In this document: positions 47,549-56,095 of the stretch, piece after piece
How the letters are laid out: each line of letters begins with the position of its first letter
Numbering within the stretch: position 1 is the stretch's first letter
DNA from: Bacteroidetes bacterium 37-13
Lineage (GTDB): Bacteria; Bacteroidota; Bacteroidia; Chitinophagales; LD1
NCBI GenBank assembly: GCA_001897535.1
Contig: MKTC01000031.1
Coordinates: 202,428-266,427, forward strand
DNA: 64,000 bases
Reading direction: 5' to 3'
Translations under genes and position numbers: made by a program
The notes under the pieces: generated by a model
Database searches by the model: none
Told to the model about the DNA's origin: nothing
What the model saw: the letters and a program-made list of their open reading frames with translations, nothing else

Positions 47549-50362
47549 ATGGAATACCGTTTTACAGAAATTGAAGAAAAGTGGAAACAGAATTGGGAGA
47601 AAACAAATCTCTACAAAGTAGTTGAAGATAAGAACAAACCTAAGTTTTATGCTTTAAGCATGTTTCCTTATCCGAGTGGCGCAGGCTTGCATGTTGGGCA
47701 TCCGCTTGGCTATGTGGCTTGCGATATTTTTGCACGTTACAAAAGACTGCAAGGCTTTAATGTGCTTCACCCAATGGGTTATGATGCCTTTGGTTTGCCG
47801 GCTGAGCAATATGCCATAGAAACAGGAACGCACCCCGAAGAAACAACCGATAAAGCAATTAAGCGCTATCGCGAACAATTAGATAAAATTGGTTTTAGTT
47901 TCGATTGGAGCCGCGAAGTAAAAACTTGCGAACCGGAATATTACAAGTGGACACAGTGGATTTTTCTACAACTTTTTAATAGTTGGTATAATCGCGAGGC
48001 GGACAAAGCAGAACCAATACAAACACTCGTAGAAATATTTGAAAGAAAAGGTTGCATTACCGATTGGAAACAATTTAACCCAAACTTACACGAAACATTT
48101 TCAGGCGCAGATTGGAGTAAGTTCTCAAGCTATAAAAAGGAACGTATTTTACAATATTACCGCTTAGCTTATCGCTCTTATACAGAAGTGAATTGGTGCG
48201 AAGCATTAGGTTGCGTTTTAGCCAACGATGAGGTGAAAGATGGCAAAAGTGAGCGCGGTGGTTTTCCTGTTGTGAGGAAAAAAATGAAACAGTGGAGCTT
48301 GCGCATTACAGAATATGCCGATAGGCTTTTAGATGGCTTAAACCAAATTGAGTGGAGTGAAAGTATTAAAGAACAACAGCGCAATTGGATAGGAAGAAGC
48401 GAAGGTTGCCTGCTTGATTTTAATGCAGAACTCTTACCGCTTTCACTTACTGTTTTTACTACAAGAATTGATACTGTTTTTGGTGTTTCGTTTGTAGTAA
48501 TTGCACCGGAACATGAAGCACTGAATAAGTTAGTAACACAAGAGCAAAAACAAGCAGTAAGCGAATATTTAGCCTATGTAAAAAGCCGTACTGAAATTGA
48601 AAGACAGCAAGAAAAAAAGGTTACAGGCTGCTTTACAGGCTCTTATGTAATTCACCCTTTTAGCGGAGAAAAAATTCCGGTTTGGACAGCCGAATACGTA
48701 CTTTCGGGCTACGGAACCGGAGTGGTGATGGGCGTTCCTGCCGATGACGAACGCGATAAAAAATTTGCAGAAAAATTCAATTTGCCGATAGTTGAGATTA
48801 TTGATAAATCAATGTATCCAAATGCTACTATTGAAGATAAACTTGGCAAAATGATAAATAGCGATTTTCTAAACGGAATGGAAGTGCAAAATGCTATTGA
48901 TGTGATGCTTGAAAAAGTGGAGGAAATGGAAATTGGCAAACGCAAAGTAAACTACAAACTGCGCGATGCAAGTTTTAGCCGCCAACGCTATTGGGGTGAG
49001 CCATTTCCTATTCGCTACGAGGTGAAAGGTAAAACCGATTTACCTTTTGCAAATGGAAAAGATGATGATTATGCAGATGTTCCTGTTGCTCTTAGTGAAA
49101 ATGAACTGCCATTAACACTCCCACAAGTAGAAAGTTTTAAACCAACGGGAGACGGGCGTTCGCCTTTGGCAAGCAATAAAACTTGGTTAGAAAATAACTA
49201 CGAAACAGATACAATGCCTGGCTATGCAGGAAGTAGTTGGTATTTTTTGCGTTACATGGATCCGCATAATTCAACCGCTTTTGCTTCTAAAGAAAAATTA
49301 GATTATTGGCAGCAAGTTGATTTGTATGTTGGAGGAAGTGAACACGCTGTTGGGCATTTGCTTTATGCGCGTTTCTTTACTAAAATTCTTTTCGATTTGG
49401 GTTTTCTAAAAGCAGATGAACCATTTAAAAGAATGGTGAATCAAGGCATGATTCAAGGTAAAAGTGCATTTGTGTTTCAAAACTTGGAACAGAAAAAATT
49501 TGTTTCTACCAACATGGTAAAAGAAGGTGATGAAGGTAGATTTATACATTGCGATATACAGTTTTTGAATGATGATAAATTAGATATTGAAGCATTTAAA
49601 AAATGGAGAAGTGAGTTTGCAAGTTTTCAATTCGTATTAGACAGTAAAGGCGAATTTTTAGTTCAAAGAGAAGTTGAAAAAATGTCGAAGTCGAAGTATA
49701 ATGTTGTAAATCCTGATGATGTGATTGCAAAGTACGGAGCCGATACTTTCCGTTTGTTTGAAATGTTTTTAGGCCCAATAGAGCTAAGCAAACCTTGGGA
49801 CGATAAAGGCATTAGCGGTTGCTACAACTTTTTGCGTAAGCTGTGGCGCTTGTTTTTTGATGCCGATGGGAAACTTTTAGTTACAGAAGATGAAGCTGGA
49901 AACGATAGTTTAAAATCACTTCACAAATTGCTAAAGAAAATAACTTACGATGTGGAACAGTTGAGTTTTAATACTTCTGTTGCAGCATTTATGATTTGTG
50001 TGAATGAGCTTACAGATTTAAAGTGCCACAATAAAAATGTATTGCAAAACTTGGTGATTGCTTTAGCGCCATTTGCTCCTTTTATTACTGAAGAACTGTA
50101 TGAAAAACTCGGTAATAAAGAAAGTGTACACACCGCAATATTTCCAGCATACAACGAAAACTATTTGCGCGAAAATTCTTTTGTTTATCCGATTAGCATA
50201 AATGGTAAACTTCGCACCACTCTTGAACTTCCGCTCGATATGGAGCAAGCACAAGTACAAGAAAAAGTATTGGCATTAGAGCAAGTACAAAAATGGGTAG
50301 AAGGCAAACCGATTAAAAAATTCATTTTCGTGAAAGGTAAAATTGCCAATGTGGTAATTTAA
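47549..50362 (+). CDS. leuS: Leucyl-tRNA synthetase
   Basis: The product has 937 residues from MEYRFTEIEEKW; a TTG at 47534 would add five residues. The HIGH-type motif is AGLHVGHPLGY near 45-55, and the KMSKS-type motif is MSKSKYN near 711. The editing domain (about 225-420) shows TRIDTVFG and GVPADDERD. It charges tRNA-Leu. An SMR gene follows after 24 bases. Confidence 0.97.
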   Translation: MEYRFTEIEEKWKQNWEKTNLYKVVEDKNKPKFYALSMFPYPSGAGLHVGHPLGYVACDIFARYKRLQGFNVLHPMGYDAFGLPAEQYAIETGTHPEETTDKAIKRYREQLDKIGFSFDWSREVKTCEPEYYKWTQWIFLQLFNSWYNREADKAEPIQTLVEIFERKGCITDWKQFNPNLHETFSGADWSKFSSYKKERILQYYRLAYRSYTEVNWCEALGCVLANDEVKDGKSERGGFPVVRKKMKQWSLRITEYADRLLDGLNQIEWSESIKEQQRNWIGRSEGCLLDFNAELLPLSLTVFTTRIDTVFGVSFVVIAPEHEALNKLVTQEQKQAVSEYLAYVKSRTEIERQQEKKVTGCFTGSYVIHPFSGEKIPVWTAEYVLSGYGTGVVMGVPADDERDKKFAEKFNLPIVEIIDKSMYPNATIEDKLGKMINSDFLNGMEVQNAIDVMLEKVEEMEIGKRKVNYKLRDASFSRQRYWGEPFPIRYEVKGKTDLPFANGKDDDYADVPVALSENELPLTLPQVESFKPTGDGRSPLASNKTWLENNYETDTMPGYAGSSWYFLRYMDPHNSTAFASKEKLDYWQQVDLYVGGSEHAVGHLLYARFFTKILFDLGFLKADEPFKRMVNQGMIQGKSAFVFQNLEQKKFVSTNMVKEGDEGRFIHCDIQFLNDDKLDIEAFKKWRSEFASFQFVLDSKGEFLVQREVEKMSKSKYNVVNPDDVIAKYGADTFRLFEMFLGPIELSKPWDDKGISGCYNFLRKLWRLFFDADGKLLVTEDEAGNDSLKSLHKLLKKITYDVEQLSFNTSVAAFMICVNELTDLKCHNKNVLQNLVIALAPFAPFITEELYEKLGNKESVHTAIFPAYNENYLRENSFVYPISINGKLRTTLELPLDMEQAQVQEKVLALEQVQKWVEGKPIKKFIFVKGKIANVVI

Positions 50363-50386
50363 TTTCGACTAAGTATTTTAAATAAA

Positions 50387-50713
50387 ATGAACTGGATTTT
50401 ACTTGTAATTGCCGGGCTTTTTGAAGCCGGATTTGCTGCTTGCCTTGGCAAAGCACGAACCGCTACAGGAACGGCAGTTTATTATTGGTATGCTGCCTTT
50501 TTTGTGTGCCTTGCCATAAGTATGCTACTCTTGATAAAAGTGAGCAGGCAAATGCCAATTGGTACAGCTTATGCAGTGTGGACAGGAATTGGCGCAGTAG
50601 GAGCAGTACTCTTGGGAATATTTGTGTTTAAAGAGCCTGCGGATTTTTGGCGTATTTTTTTCTTGTGTACATTAGTAGCATCAGTGGTTGGGTTAAAAGT
50701 GGTTTCAAGTTAA
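50387..50713 (+). CDS. Small multidrug resistance (SMR) transporter, Gdx/SugE-like
   Basis: The product has 108 residues with four membrane helices. E13 in AGLFEAGF is the ion-coupling glutamate. PIGTAYAVWTGIGAVGA is diagnostic, and the lack of many polar changes in helix 1 fits the guanidinium exporter subgroup. No guanidine riboswitch is possible in the 24-base gap to leuS, so it is probably read through from leuS. Confidence 0.88.
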   Translation: MNWILLVIAGLFEAGFAACLGKARTATGTAVYYWYAAFFVCLAISMLLLIKVSRQMPIGTAYAVWTGIGAVGAVLLGIFVFKEPADFWRIFFLCTLVASVVGLKVVSS

Positions 50714-50767
50714 TTTTTAAGGAAAAATATTTTTTTTGTAGTATTGGAAAAACTAAAATATAACAGT

Positions 50768-51181
50768 ATGAAAAAAATGTATGTCGTGTTAGGTTGCTTT
50801 ATCACCTTCCTTTGTTTTAGTGCTTTCACAAGTATTGATAAGCCCGAAAAACATGAAGATTTTAAACCGGCAAACTTAAAAGTGTTGCCTAAAAATATTA
50901 GCTCTGATGAGTTAGAGGCGATAATGAAATCTTTTAATAAATCGTTGGGTGTAAAGTGTAGCTATTGCCACGCACCTAAGCAAAATGGCGAAAAGGGTTT
51001 AGACTTTGCAAGTGATGAAAATCCTAAAAAACATATTTCAAGAAACATGCTGAAAATGACGGCTGCTATCAATAAAAAGTATTTCAAAAATCATATAGAA
51101 AATGGTGTGCTTACACAAGTAGGTTGTGCCACTTGCCACAATGGAAACACGCATCCTGAAATGCGCAAAGTTCATAAGTAA
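50768..51181 (+). CDS. Di-haem c-type cytochrome-like protein
   Basis: The product has 137 residues from MKKMYVV; an upstream GTG/TTG-type extension to 50744 adds a non-signal segment. A signal peptide or membrane anchor covers about 1-22. Two haem-binding motifs are present, CSYCH and CATCH, about 60 residues apart. The segment KNISSDELEAIMKSFNKSLG before the first motif recalls photosynthetic-reaction-centre-type cytochrome c subunits seen widely in Bacteroidota. It would need the Ccm system, whose genes lie at 25.7-27.7 kb. Confidence 0.85.
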   Translation: MKKMYVVLGCFITFLCFSAFTSIDKPEKHEDFKPANLKVLPKNISSDELEAIMKSFNKSLGVKCSYCHAPKQNGEKGLDFASDENPKKHISRNMLKMTAAINKKYFKNHIENGVLTQVGCATCHNGNTHPEMRKVHK

Positions 51182-51189
51182 ATTATTGC

Positions 51190-51237
51190 TTAATTGCTGC
51201 GGTATTAGTATTTATATCGCAGCAGTTAAATTTTTTT
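51190..51237 (+). terminator. Rho-independent terminator after the cytochrome gene
   Basis: A 12-bp stem (51190-51201 with 51218-51229, one G-U pair) around a 16-base loop is followed by seven T bases. It ends next to the stop of the convergent BtrH-like gene. Confidence 0.85.
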
Positions 51238-52249
51238 AGTCGTATTTTGTTTTCAATAATTTTTGAAAAGCAGTGTGTTCTTTACCTGCAATTTCCAAGA
51301 GCATTTCGCTCATAATTTTAAAATCTGCTTTCTCGGTAGTTCTTCCTCTGTAAATGCCAGCTGCGTGTACTGCGGCAGTTCGCCATAAATCTCCAATAAC
51401 AGAAAAATCGGTAGAAGTTTCTAATAAAATTTGGTTGGGAAGATATTGATATGCTTGCTCTAAAAATGCAGCATAAACGAAGCGAAAGCCACCACCACCG
51501 GTTCCTATTTCTTCCTGCATGCGCACTAATTGTGCTAAATATATTCCGGTAGTTTTTGTGCCTAATTTTTCATGCCATTTTACTATGCGCTTGGCAGTAA
51601 ATTTAATTCCATTTGTTCCTAAAATTGGCACAGGCGTTTCGGTCATAAACCACGAAGCATGTTTTATTCCTTTTACAATGGCTTTCCTAATTACTTCGCT
51701 ATTTATTTGCTTTTTTTCTTTAGGGAAATAAATGTGCCCATTTGGCGCTAATGCTCCTTTTGCAAAGCGAACGCGCTCTAAATCGTAGCTGCTTAGCGTA
51801 GTTACGGTTTCCATCACAGGGTCGCTTATTAAATAATTATCAGCTTCTTTTCCGTAAACAACCAAGTTGTGTGCGTTAAAATGAAAGCGGTATTCTTTTG
51901 GGAAATATGTAAGAAAATAAACGCCTACTTGGCAACCAACAGGTTGGTTTTGCTCTAAACAATTTTCTAAAAATGAACTTGCTTTTTCTTTAGTTCGAAA
52001 AGTTTTGTGTTCAGTTTTTATGCCTAAGAGTTTGCAGGTTCTGCGAAAAATAGTGCCGGGTGCTGTTCTAAATGAAATCGCAGGTCCGTCATTCACTTTC
52101 ATAAATGGAATATGGATATAAAATATACCTGCACCAATTCCAAATGCTAAAGGTTCGGTGATTTGATGTACGCCTGCATGTTGCAACAAATTAGTGGTTA
52201 CGCCATTTTCGCAGTGTGCAGATTGTATATGTTTAAAATCAATTTTCAC
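51236..52249 (-). CDS. BtrH-like acyltransferase (BtrH N-terminal and DUF4872-type domains)
   Basis: The product has 337 residues. BtrH of butirosin synthesis moves an acyl group from an acyl carrier protein to an amine, and the fold is papain-like. The likely nucleophile is C13 in SAHCENG, the histidine lies in HFNAHNLVVYG and the acid in LISDPVM. The C-terminal half matches the helical DUF4872-type region with RTAAVHAAGIYRG. It is the last gene of a tight three-gene minus-strand run and its start overlaps the preceding gene by 11 bases. The natural substrate is unknown; a role in a lipid or polyketide product is inferred from its neighbour. Confidence 0.78.
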   Translation of the reverse strand: MKIDFKHIQSAHCENGVTTNLLQHAGVHQITEPLAFGIGAGIFYIHIPFMKVNDGPAISFRTAPGTIFRRTCKLLGIKTEHKTFRTKEKASSFLENCLEQNQPVGCQVGVYFLTYFPKEYRFHFNAHNLVVYGKEADNYLISDPVMETVTTLSSYDLERVRFAKGALAPNGHIYFPKEKKQINSEVIRKAIVKGIKHASWFMTETPVPILGTNGIKFTAKRIVKWHEKLGTKTTGIYLAQLVRMQEEIGTGGGGFRFVYAAFLEQAYQYLPNQILLETSTDFSVIGDLWRTAAVHAAGIYRGRTTEKADFKIMSEMLLEIAGKEHTAFQKLLKTKYD

Positions 52250-52646
52250 TTGCCTCGCAGTTTTTTAATTGTTCAATAGTTACGCCAAAAACATCAGCAT
52301 AAATTTGGAGCTTTTTGTTGCTTAGTTTTGCAAAAACTGATGGTTTTAAATGCCTTTTAATATTGAATTGCCAAAAGCCTGTGTAATCAGAAAGTATTGA
52401 AAGTTCCATCAAATTCAATTCCATGAAAAAAAGAATTGGGCTTGCTTCTTTGTTTAATACTTTTTGCTTGGCGGTATTTATTTTTTCTAATGCTGCTTGC
52501 CACGAAATACCGAGTGCATCAGCTTTTACTTTCCAGCCAGAGCTAAGTTGTGTGGTGTATTTCCCGTTCTCGTCAGTTACGTATAAAACTTCTTTTGTAA
52601 ATTTTTCTAAAGAAGTATGGTCTTGCGGTGCTTCGGTATTTTTCAT
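52239..52646 (-). CDS. Small hypothetical protein between ketosynthase and BtrH-like genes
   Basis: The product has 135 residues, soluble, with no signal peptide. The last 30 residues, PSVFAKLSNKKLQIYADVFG then VTIEQLKN, read like the final helices of an XRE-type DNA-binding domain, but the usual recognition region is unclear. The first part (KYTTQLSSGWKVKADALG ... ALEKINTAKQKV) has no known match. It overlaps the BtrH-like gene by 11 bases and starts 13 bases after the ketosynthase gene, so co-translation is likely. It may be an adaptor for the two enzymes; this is an inference. Confidence 0.65.
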   Translation of the reverse strand: MKNTEAPQDHTSLEKFTKEVLYVTDENGKYTTQLSSGWKVKADALGISWQAALEKINTAKQKVLNKEASPILFFMELNLMELSILSDYTGFWQFNIKRHLKPSVFAKLSNKKLQIYADVFGVTIEQLKNCEASEN

Positions 52647-52659
52647 AAGCTATGCAAGT

Positions 52660-53805
52660 TTAGCAAACAGTAAGCAGTGCATACACATAAGAAAATCGAG
52701 AACTTTCAGGAACCATCATTAGTATTTTTTCTCCAGGTTTTAGTTTGCCACTTTTTAATAATTCATCTATCATTAAATAAGCAGATGCAGCGCCAACATT
52801 TCCAACTTCTGTAAGGTTTGAAAACCATTTGTGTTGCGGTATTCCCATTCCTTTTTCTTCTAACTTATCGGCAATTTTTTTTCTAAAGAATTCACTGGAA
52901 AGATGTGGAAGAAAATAGTCTATTTCTTTAACGTCTAAATTCTTTTTCTCGCAAATGGAATATAGTTTTTCGTAGCCTAATTCAACGATGTGTTTGTCAA
53001 GTAATTTCACATCTTGTTTCATGCTTAAAATGGAATGTTGGGCAATTTCTTCCGGTGAAAATTCCATGTAGCTTTTTAGTTTTCCATCGCTATTTTTATC
53101 AGAGCCTTGATACATACAAGTTTCTACTTTGTATGCAAAAGAAGCGCTTTCAATCCATTCAATTTTTAAACTTATTCCATCGCTATTTTTTTTGTTTGAA
53201 AGTAGAAAAGCTCCAGCTCCATCAGAAAGCATCCATCGCAAAAAATCTTTCTCGAAAGCTAAGTATGGATTTTCTTCTAATTCATTTAAGTGTTTGGCTT
53301 CTTCTTCAAATCCTGTGGCTCTTAAAATGCCTGAAGTGCGCTCTGAGCCTGTTGCAATGGCAGTTGTAGCTTCGCCAGTTTTTATTGCCAAGTAGGCAAA
53401 TTTGAGTGCGTGCATTCCTGAGCAGCAATTCCCTGAAGGAGAAACAACTTCTATCGCACCTGTTTCGGGTAAAAGCCCGTGAACCATTACTGCGTGCGAA
53501 GGCATAATTTGGTCGGGTGAAGAAGTGCCGCATGCCAATAAACCTACTTGCTCCAATTCGGAGTTTTGTACAAAAAGGTTGCGCACTGCCAATGCGGTTA
53601 ATTCGGCATTGTTGTGTGTGGTTTTTCCGCCTTTTTCTAAGGCGTAAAATCGTCTTTTTATTCCATTGTTTCTTAGCACAATTCTGCGTGAGCGCGAAGG
53701 CTTATCGTTTATTAAGCCCAAGTAAGCCTCAATATCATCGTTTGAAACCGGAGCGTTCGGCAGAAAGTGTGCAGTTCTTGTAATATAAACTTGGCTAAAT
53801 GTCAT
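52660..53805 (-). CDS. Beta-ketoacyl-ACP synthase III-like enzyme
   Basis: The product has 381 residues, longer than FabH (about 320). The thiolase fold is complete: catalytic C128 in GNCCSGMHA, H301 in FLPHLSSEF and N336 in EVGNVGAAS. The family condenses an acyl starter with malonyl-ACP or forms esters. The length and the BtrH-like neighbour recall DarB-like synthases and flexirubin or dialkylresorcinol loci, but no acyl carrier protein or DarA lies here. It heads the three-gene unit. Confidence 0.85.
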   Translation of the reverse strand: MTFSQVYITRTAHFLPNAPVSNDDIEAYLGLINDKPSRSRRIVLRNNGIKRRFYALEKGGKTTHNNAELTALAVRNLFVQNSELEQVGLLACGTSSPDQIMPSHAVMVHGLLPETGAIEVVSPSGNCCSGMHALKFAYLAIKTGEATTAIATGSERTSGILRATGFEEEAKHLNELEENPYLAFEKDFLRWMLSDGAGAFLLSNKKNSDGISLKIEWIESASFAYKVETCMYQGSDKNSDGKLKSYMEFSPEEIAQHSILSMKQDVKLLDKHIVELGYEKLYSICEKKNLDVKEIDYFLPHLSSEFFRKKIADKLEEKGMGIPQHKWFSNLTEVGNVGAASAYLMIDELLKSGKLKPGEKILMMVPESSRFSYVYALLTVC

Positions 53806-53935
53806 AATCAGTACCTACAAACAAAAAGTCGTATTATTTATTTAAAAAAAACGAAAATAATAATAGCTTTTAGGTTTACTAAAAAACCTTGTGCTATTAT
53901 GTTGAATTTCTTACTCTCGGATATCTTTGTATTGA

Positions 53936-54610
53936 TTAAAAATTTAAAGCATAGCCAACTCCTGTTGGTGTTAGCGATAAATTCATAGACGTATTTTGTC
54001 GGTTATTCATTTCAAACTTTTTTGAGCGTTTTATTTTTTTTGCTCCAATGGCAACCATTGCAACAGAACCGCCCAGCACAGCAACTCCTGCAATCATAGA
54101 TAGTGCGCCTATCGGCCCCATTGGTTCCATATCTTTTTGATGCCCCGAATGTCTGCTGGCACTGTAAACCATCATGCTTCCTGCGGCAAACAATGGTAAC
54201 GAAACTGTAGGAATTAAAATACTGCCAGCTGTTACCAATGCTGTTCCTACTACTCTATCTTTTACAAAATTGTAGTTTCTAAATTTATCGTTATTAGGAT
54301 TTGGTTGTGAAGGAGGTGGAGGAAGTTGCTCACGCGGAGGAAGCATTCTGGTGTTGTTCATTGGTTTTTCTACTGGGAAAACATCTTTTGTTCCGTTCTC
54401 GTATTTCACCATAAAAACTTCTGCTTTTCTTGTGCTGTATAATGGTCCGCTTATGTTATCGGCTCTTATATATTTAATGCTTGTTTCTGTTACTTCTTTT
54501 ACAATAGAAGGAATTTCTTCTCCATTTTTTAGGAATATTACATCTTGTGATTTTGCAGCAATGGCAAGTGTTGCAAGAGCAATTAAAATTGCGTATTTTG
54601 TATTAAGCAT
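53936..54610 (-). CDS. Membrane-associated hypothetical protein
   Basis: The product has 224 residues. A signal peptide ends AAKSQ at about 22. The next 65 residues, DVIFLKNGEEIPSIVKEV then IKYIRAD and VFMVKYENG, form a recurring Bacteroidota module. A proline-rich linker (LPPREQLPPPPSQPNPNN) leads to two hydrophobic segments with VLGGSVAMVAIGAKKIKRSKK, and the protein ends GVGYALNF. It is probably an inner- or outer-membrane envelope protein of unknown role. Confidence 0.6.
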   Translation of the reverse strand: MLNTKYAILIALATLAIAAKSQDVIFLKNGEEIPSIVKEVTETSIKYIRADNISGPLYSTRKAEVFMVKYENGTKDVFPVEKPMNNTRMLPPREQLPPPPSQPNPNNDKFRNYNFVKDRVVGTALVTAGSILIPTVSLPLFAAGSMMVYSASRHSGHQKDMEPMGPIGALSMIAGVAVLGGSVAMVAIGAKKIKRSKKFEMNNRQNTSMNLSLTPTGVGYALNF

Positions 54611-54691
54611 ATCTTGTTCAGTTTACTATTACAAATTTGTTTTATTTCTTTTAAGTCTCAAAAGTTTATATTTGAAATTACAATTTTTGTT

Positions 54692-55093
54692 ATGAAAAAA
54701 AATGCGAATTTATTTTTAATACTTATACTTTTAATTGCAGCTTGTAAGGAAAAGGATATTGATAAAACTTCAGTTTTTGAAGGAACTTATGTTGCTCCTG
54801 TGGCGCATAGTAAATTCGATAATGCGATAGTTACCAAAGTGAGCAATTCTACTTTTTCGCTTCAATATGTTTTGGGGAAATCGGCTCCGTTTTTAATAAT
54901 TCCAACAGTTACCTTGCAGAGTGATTCTACTTTTGAGTTTGATTTAGTTGCGGCATTAGCACCTGATACAATTAAGTACAATGTAAAAGGTGATGGAAAA
55001 ATTTTTCCGAATAGAATTGTAATTAGTGGCGAGGCAATAAATAGAAGCAATAGCTTAGATTTTTACAACTTGAATTTTGAAGGCTACAGATAG
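54692..55093 (+). CDS. Small lipoprotein, function unknown
   Basis: The product has 133 residues from MKKNANLFL; the longer frame from 54614 lacks a signal. The lipobox is LIAAC. The mature domain is beta-rich with FEGTYVAPV near the start, reminiscent of small ligand-free lipocalin-like folds, but no family is clear. It meets the DUF4249 gene tail to tail. Confidence 0.62.
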   Translation: MKKNANLFLILILLIAACKEKDIDKTSVFEGTYVAPVAHSKFDNAIVTKVSNSTFSLQYVLGKSAPFLIIPTVTLQSDSTFEFDLVAALAPDTIKYNVKGDGKIFPNRIVISGEAINRSNSLDFYNLNFEGYR

Positions 55094-55096
55094 GTT

Positions 55097-56095
55097 TTAT
55101 TTTGGAACAATAATGGTGTAATATTTTGCACCAAAGCCTGCCCAAACACCTAATCCATCACCAATAATATTGCTCTTTACTTTCACCGGATTTGAGAATG
55201 GACTGCCGCTTCCATCATTTTCTAAAGTGTAATAAAAATCGTAAGTTTTACTATCAATATTTGCCCATTTTAGGGTTACGGTATCGCCTTTTAAAAAGTA
55301 AGAATAGTTTTTCATATCTACTTTTTGTCCTTTAGGATAGCCGCGTTCCATTGGTAGAGAAATATTTAAGCCTACAAAAAGTCTATCGTCCCAAACAGAT
55401 TGGCTGGCTGGCAAATAGAAAGGTTCTTTGTTTCTTTTAGTCCAGTAGCGAACAAAATTTCCAAAGGTATCGGGCACTGTGATGTTTACAAATACAGAAA
55501 CGAAACTATCGTTTGGAATTGAGTCGGGTCGTGGTCTTACTTCTAAATAATTTGCACCTCTCGGTGTAGGAATTGTGGTTGTTGAAGTGAGTGTTTTGCC
55601 TTCGGCTTCTATTTTTAAATCGTAAGTGGTATTTGCTTTACCAAACATGGAGCAGTTGCCGTTAAGTATGCAACTAAATAAGTCCGGAATGGAATAAATA
55701 CAAACGTTTGGAAGCGGTACAGAATCGTCCATATCAAAGCCGTAGCTGCTTAAAAGTTCTTTCTTCTGTTCATCGCTTAGTGGTAAATTATTTAAGCAAA
55801 ACTCAACCAATTGCACACTGTCGCTGCCTGATTTTACAGTTATTTTAGCATCATGAACGTAATAAGAAGAAAGATTATTGATGTTGATATTCCCAAAGAA
55901 ATTTTGCGATTTTGAAAGTAAAACTACTGGCGGTTTATCTATTTCAATATTACCTTCTACCACTAATTGTTGAGCGGTTTCGGGTATGTTGATATCAATC
56001 TTTTTGGTACAACTTACCGAAGCCAAACATACGGCAAGTATAAATACCGATAAATGAAGCATTGATTGCACTTTTCTATATTTTGAGTTACTCAT
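55097..56095 (-). CDS. DUF4249-family lipoprotein
   Basis: The product has 332 residues. The lipobox SVSC gives C29. The family core begins LVVEGNIEIDKPPVVLLSKS and continues with beta-strands and RYWTKRNKEPFY. DUF4249 proteins are nearly always encoded next to TonB receptors. Its start overlaps the receptor gene's stop by eight bases, so the pair is one operon. It is probably the receptor's surface or periplasmic partner in importing an unknown nutrient. Confidence 0.85.
   Translation of the reverse strand: MSNSKYRKVQSMLHLSVFILAVCLASVSCTKKIDINIPETAQQLVVEGNIEIDKPPVVLLSKSQNFFGNININNLSSYYVHDAKITVKSGSDSVQLVEFCLNNLPLSDEQKKELLSSYGFDMDDSVPLPNVCIYSIPDLFSCILNGNCSMFGKANTTYDLKIEAEGKTLTSTTTIPTPRGANYLEVRPRPDSIPNDSFVSVFVNITVPDTFGNFVRYWTKRNKEPFYLPASQSVWDDRLFVGLNISLPMERGYPKGQKVDMKNYSYFLKGDTVTLKWANIDSKTYDFYYTLENDGSGSPFSNPVKVKSNIIGDGLGVWAGFGAKYYTIIVPK

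Noticed and set aside
50362-50387. Guanidine riboswitch in front of the SMR gene
   Set aside because: Only 24 bases separate it from leuS, too short for any riboswitch.
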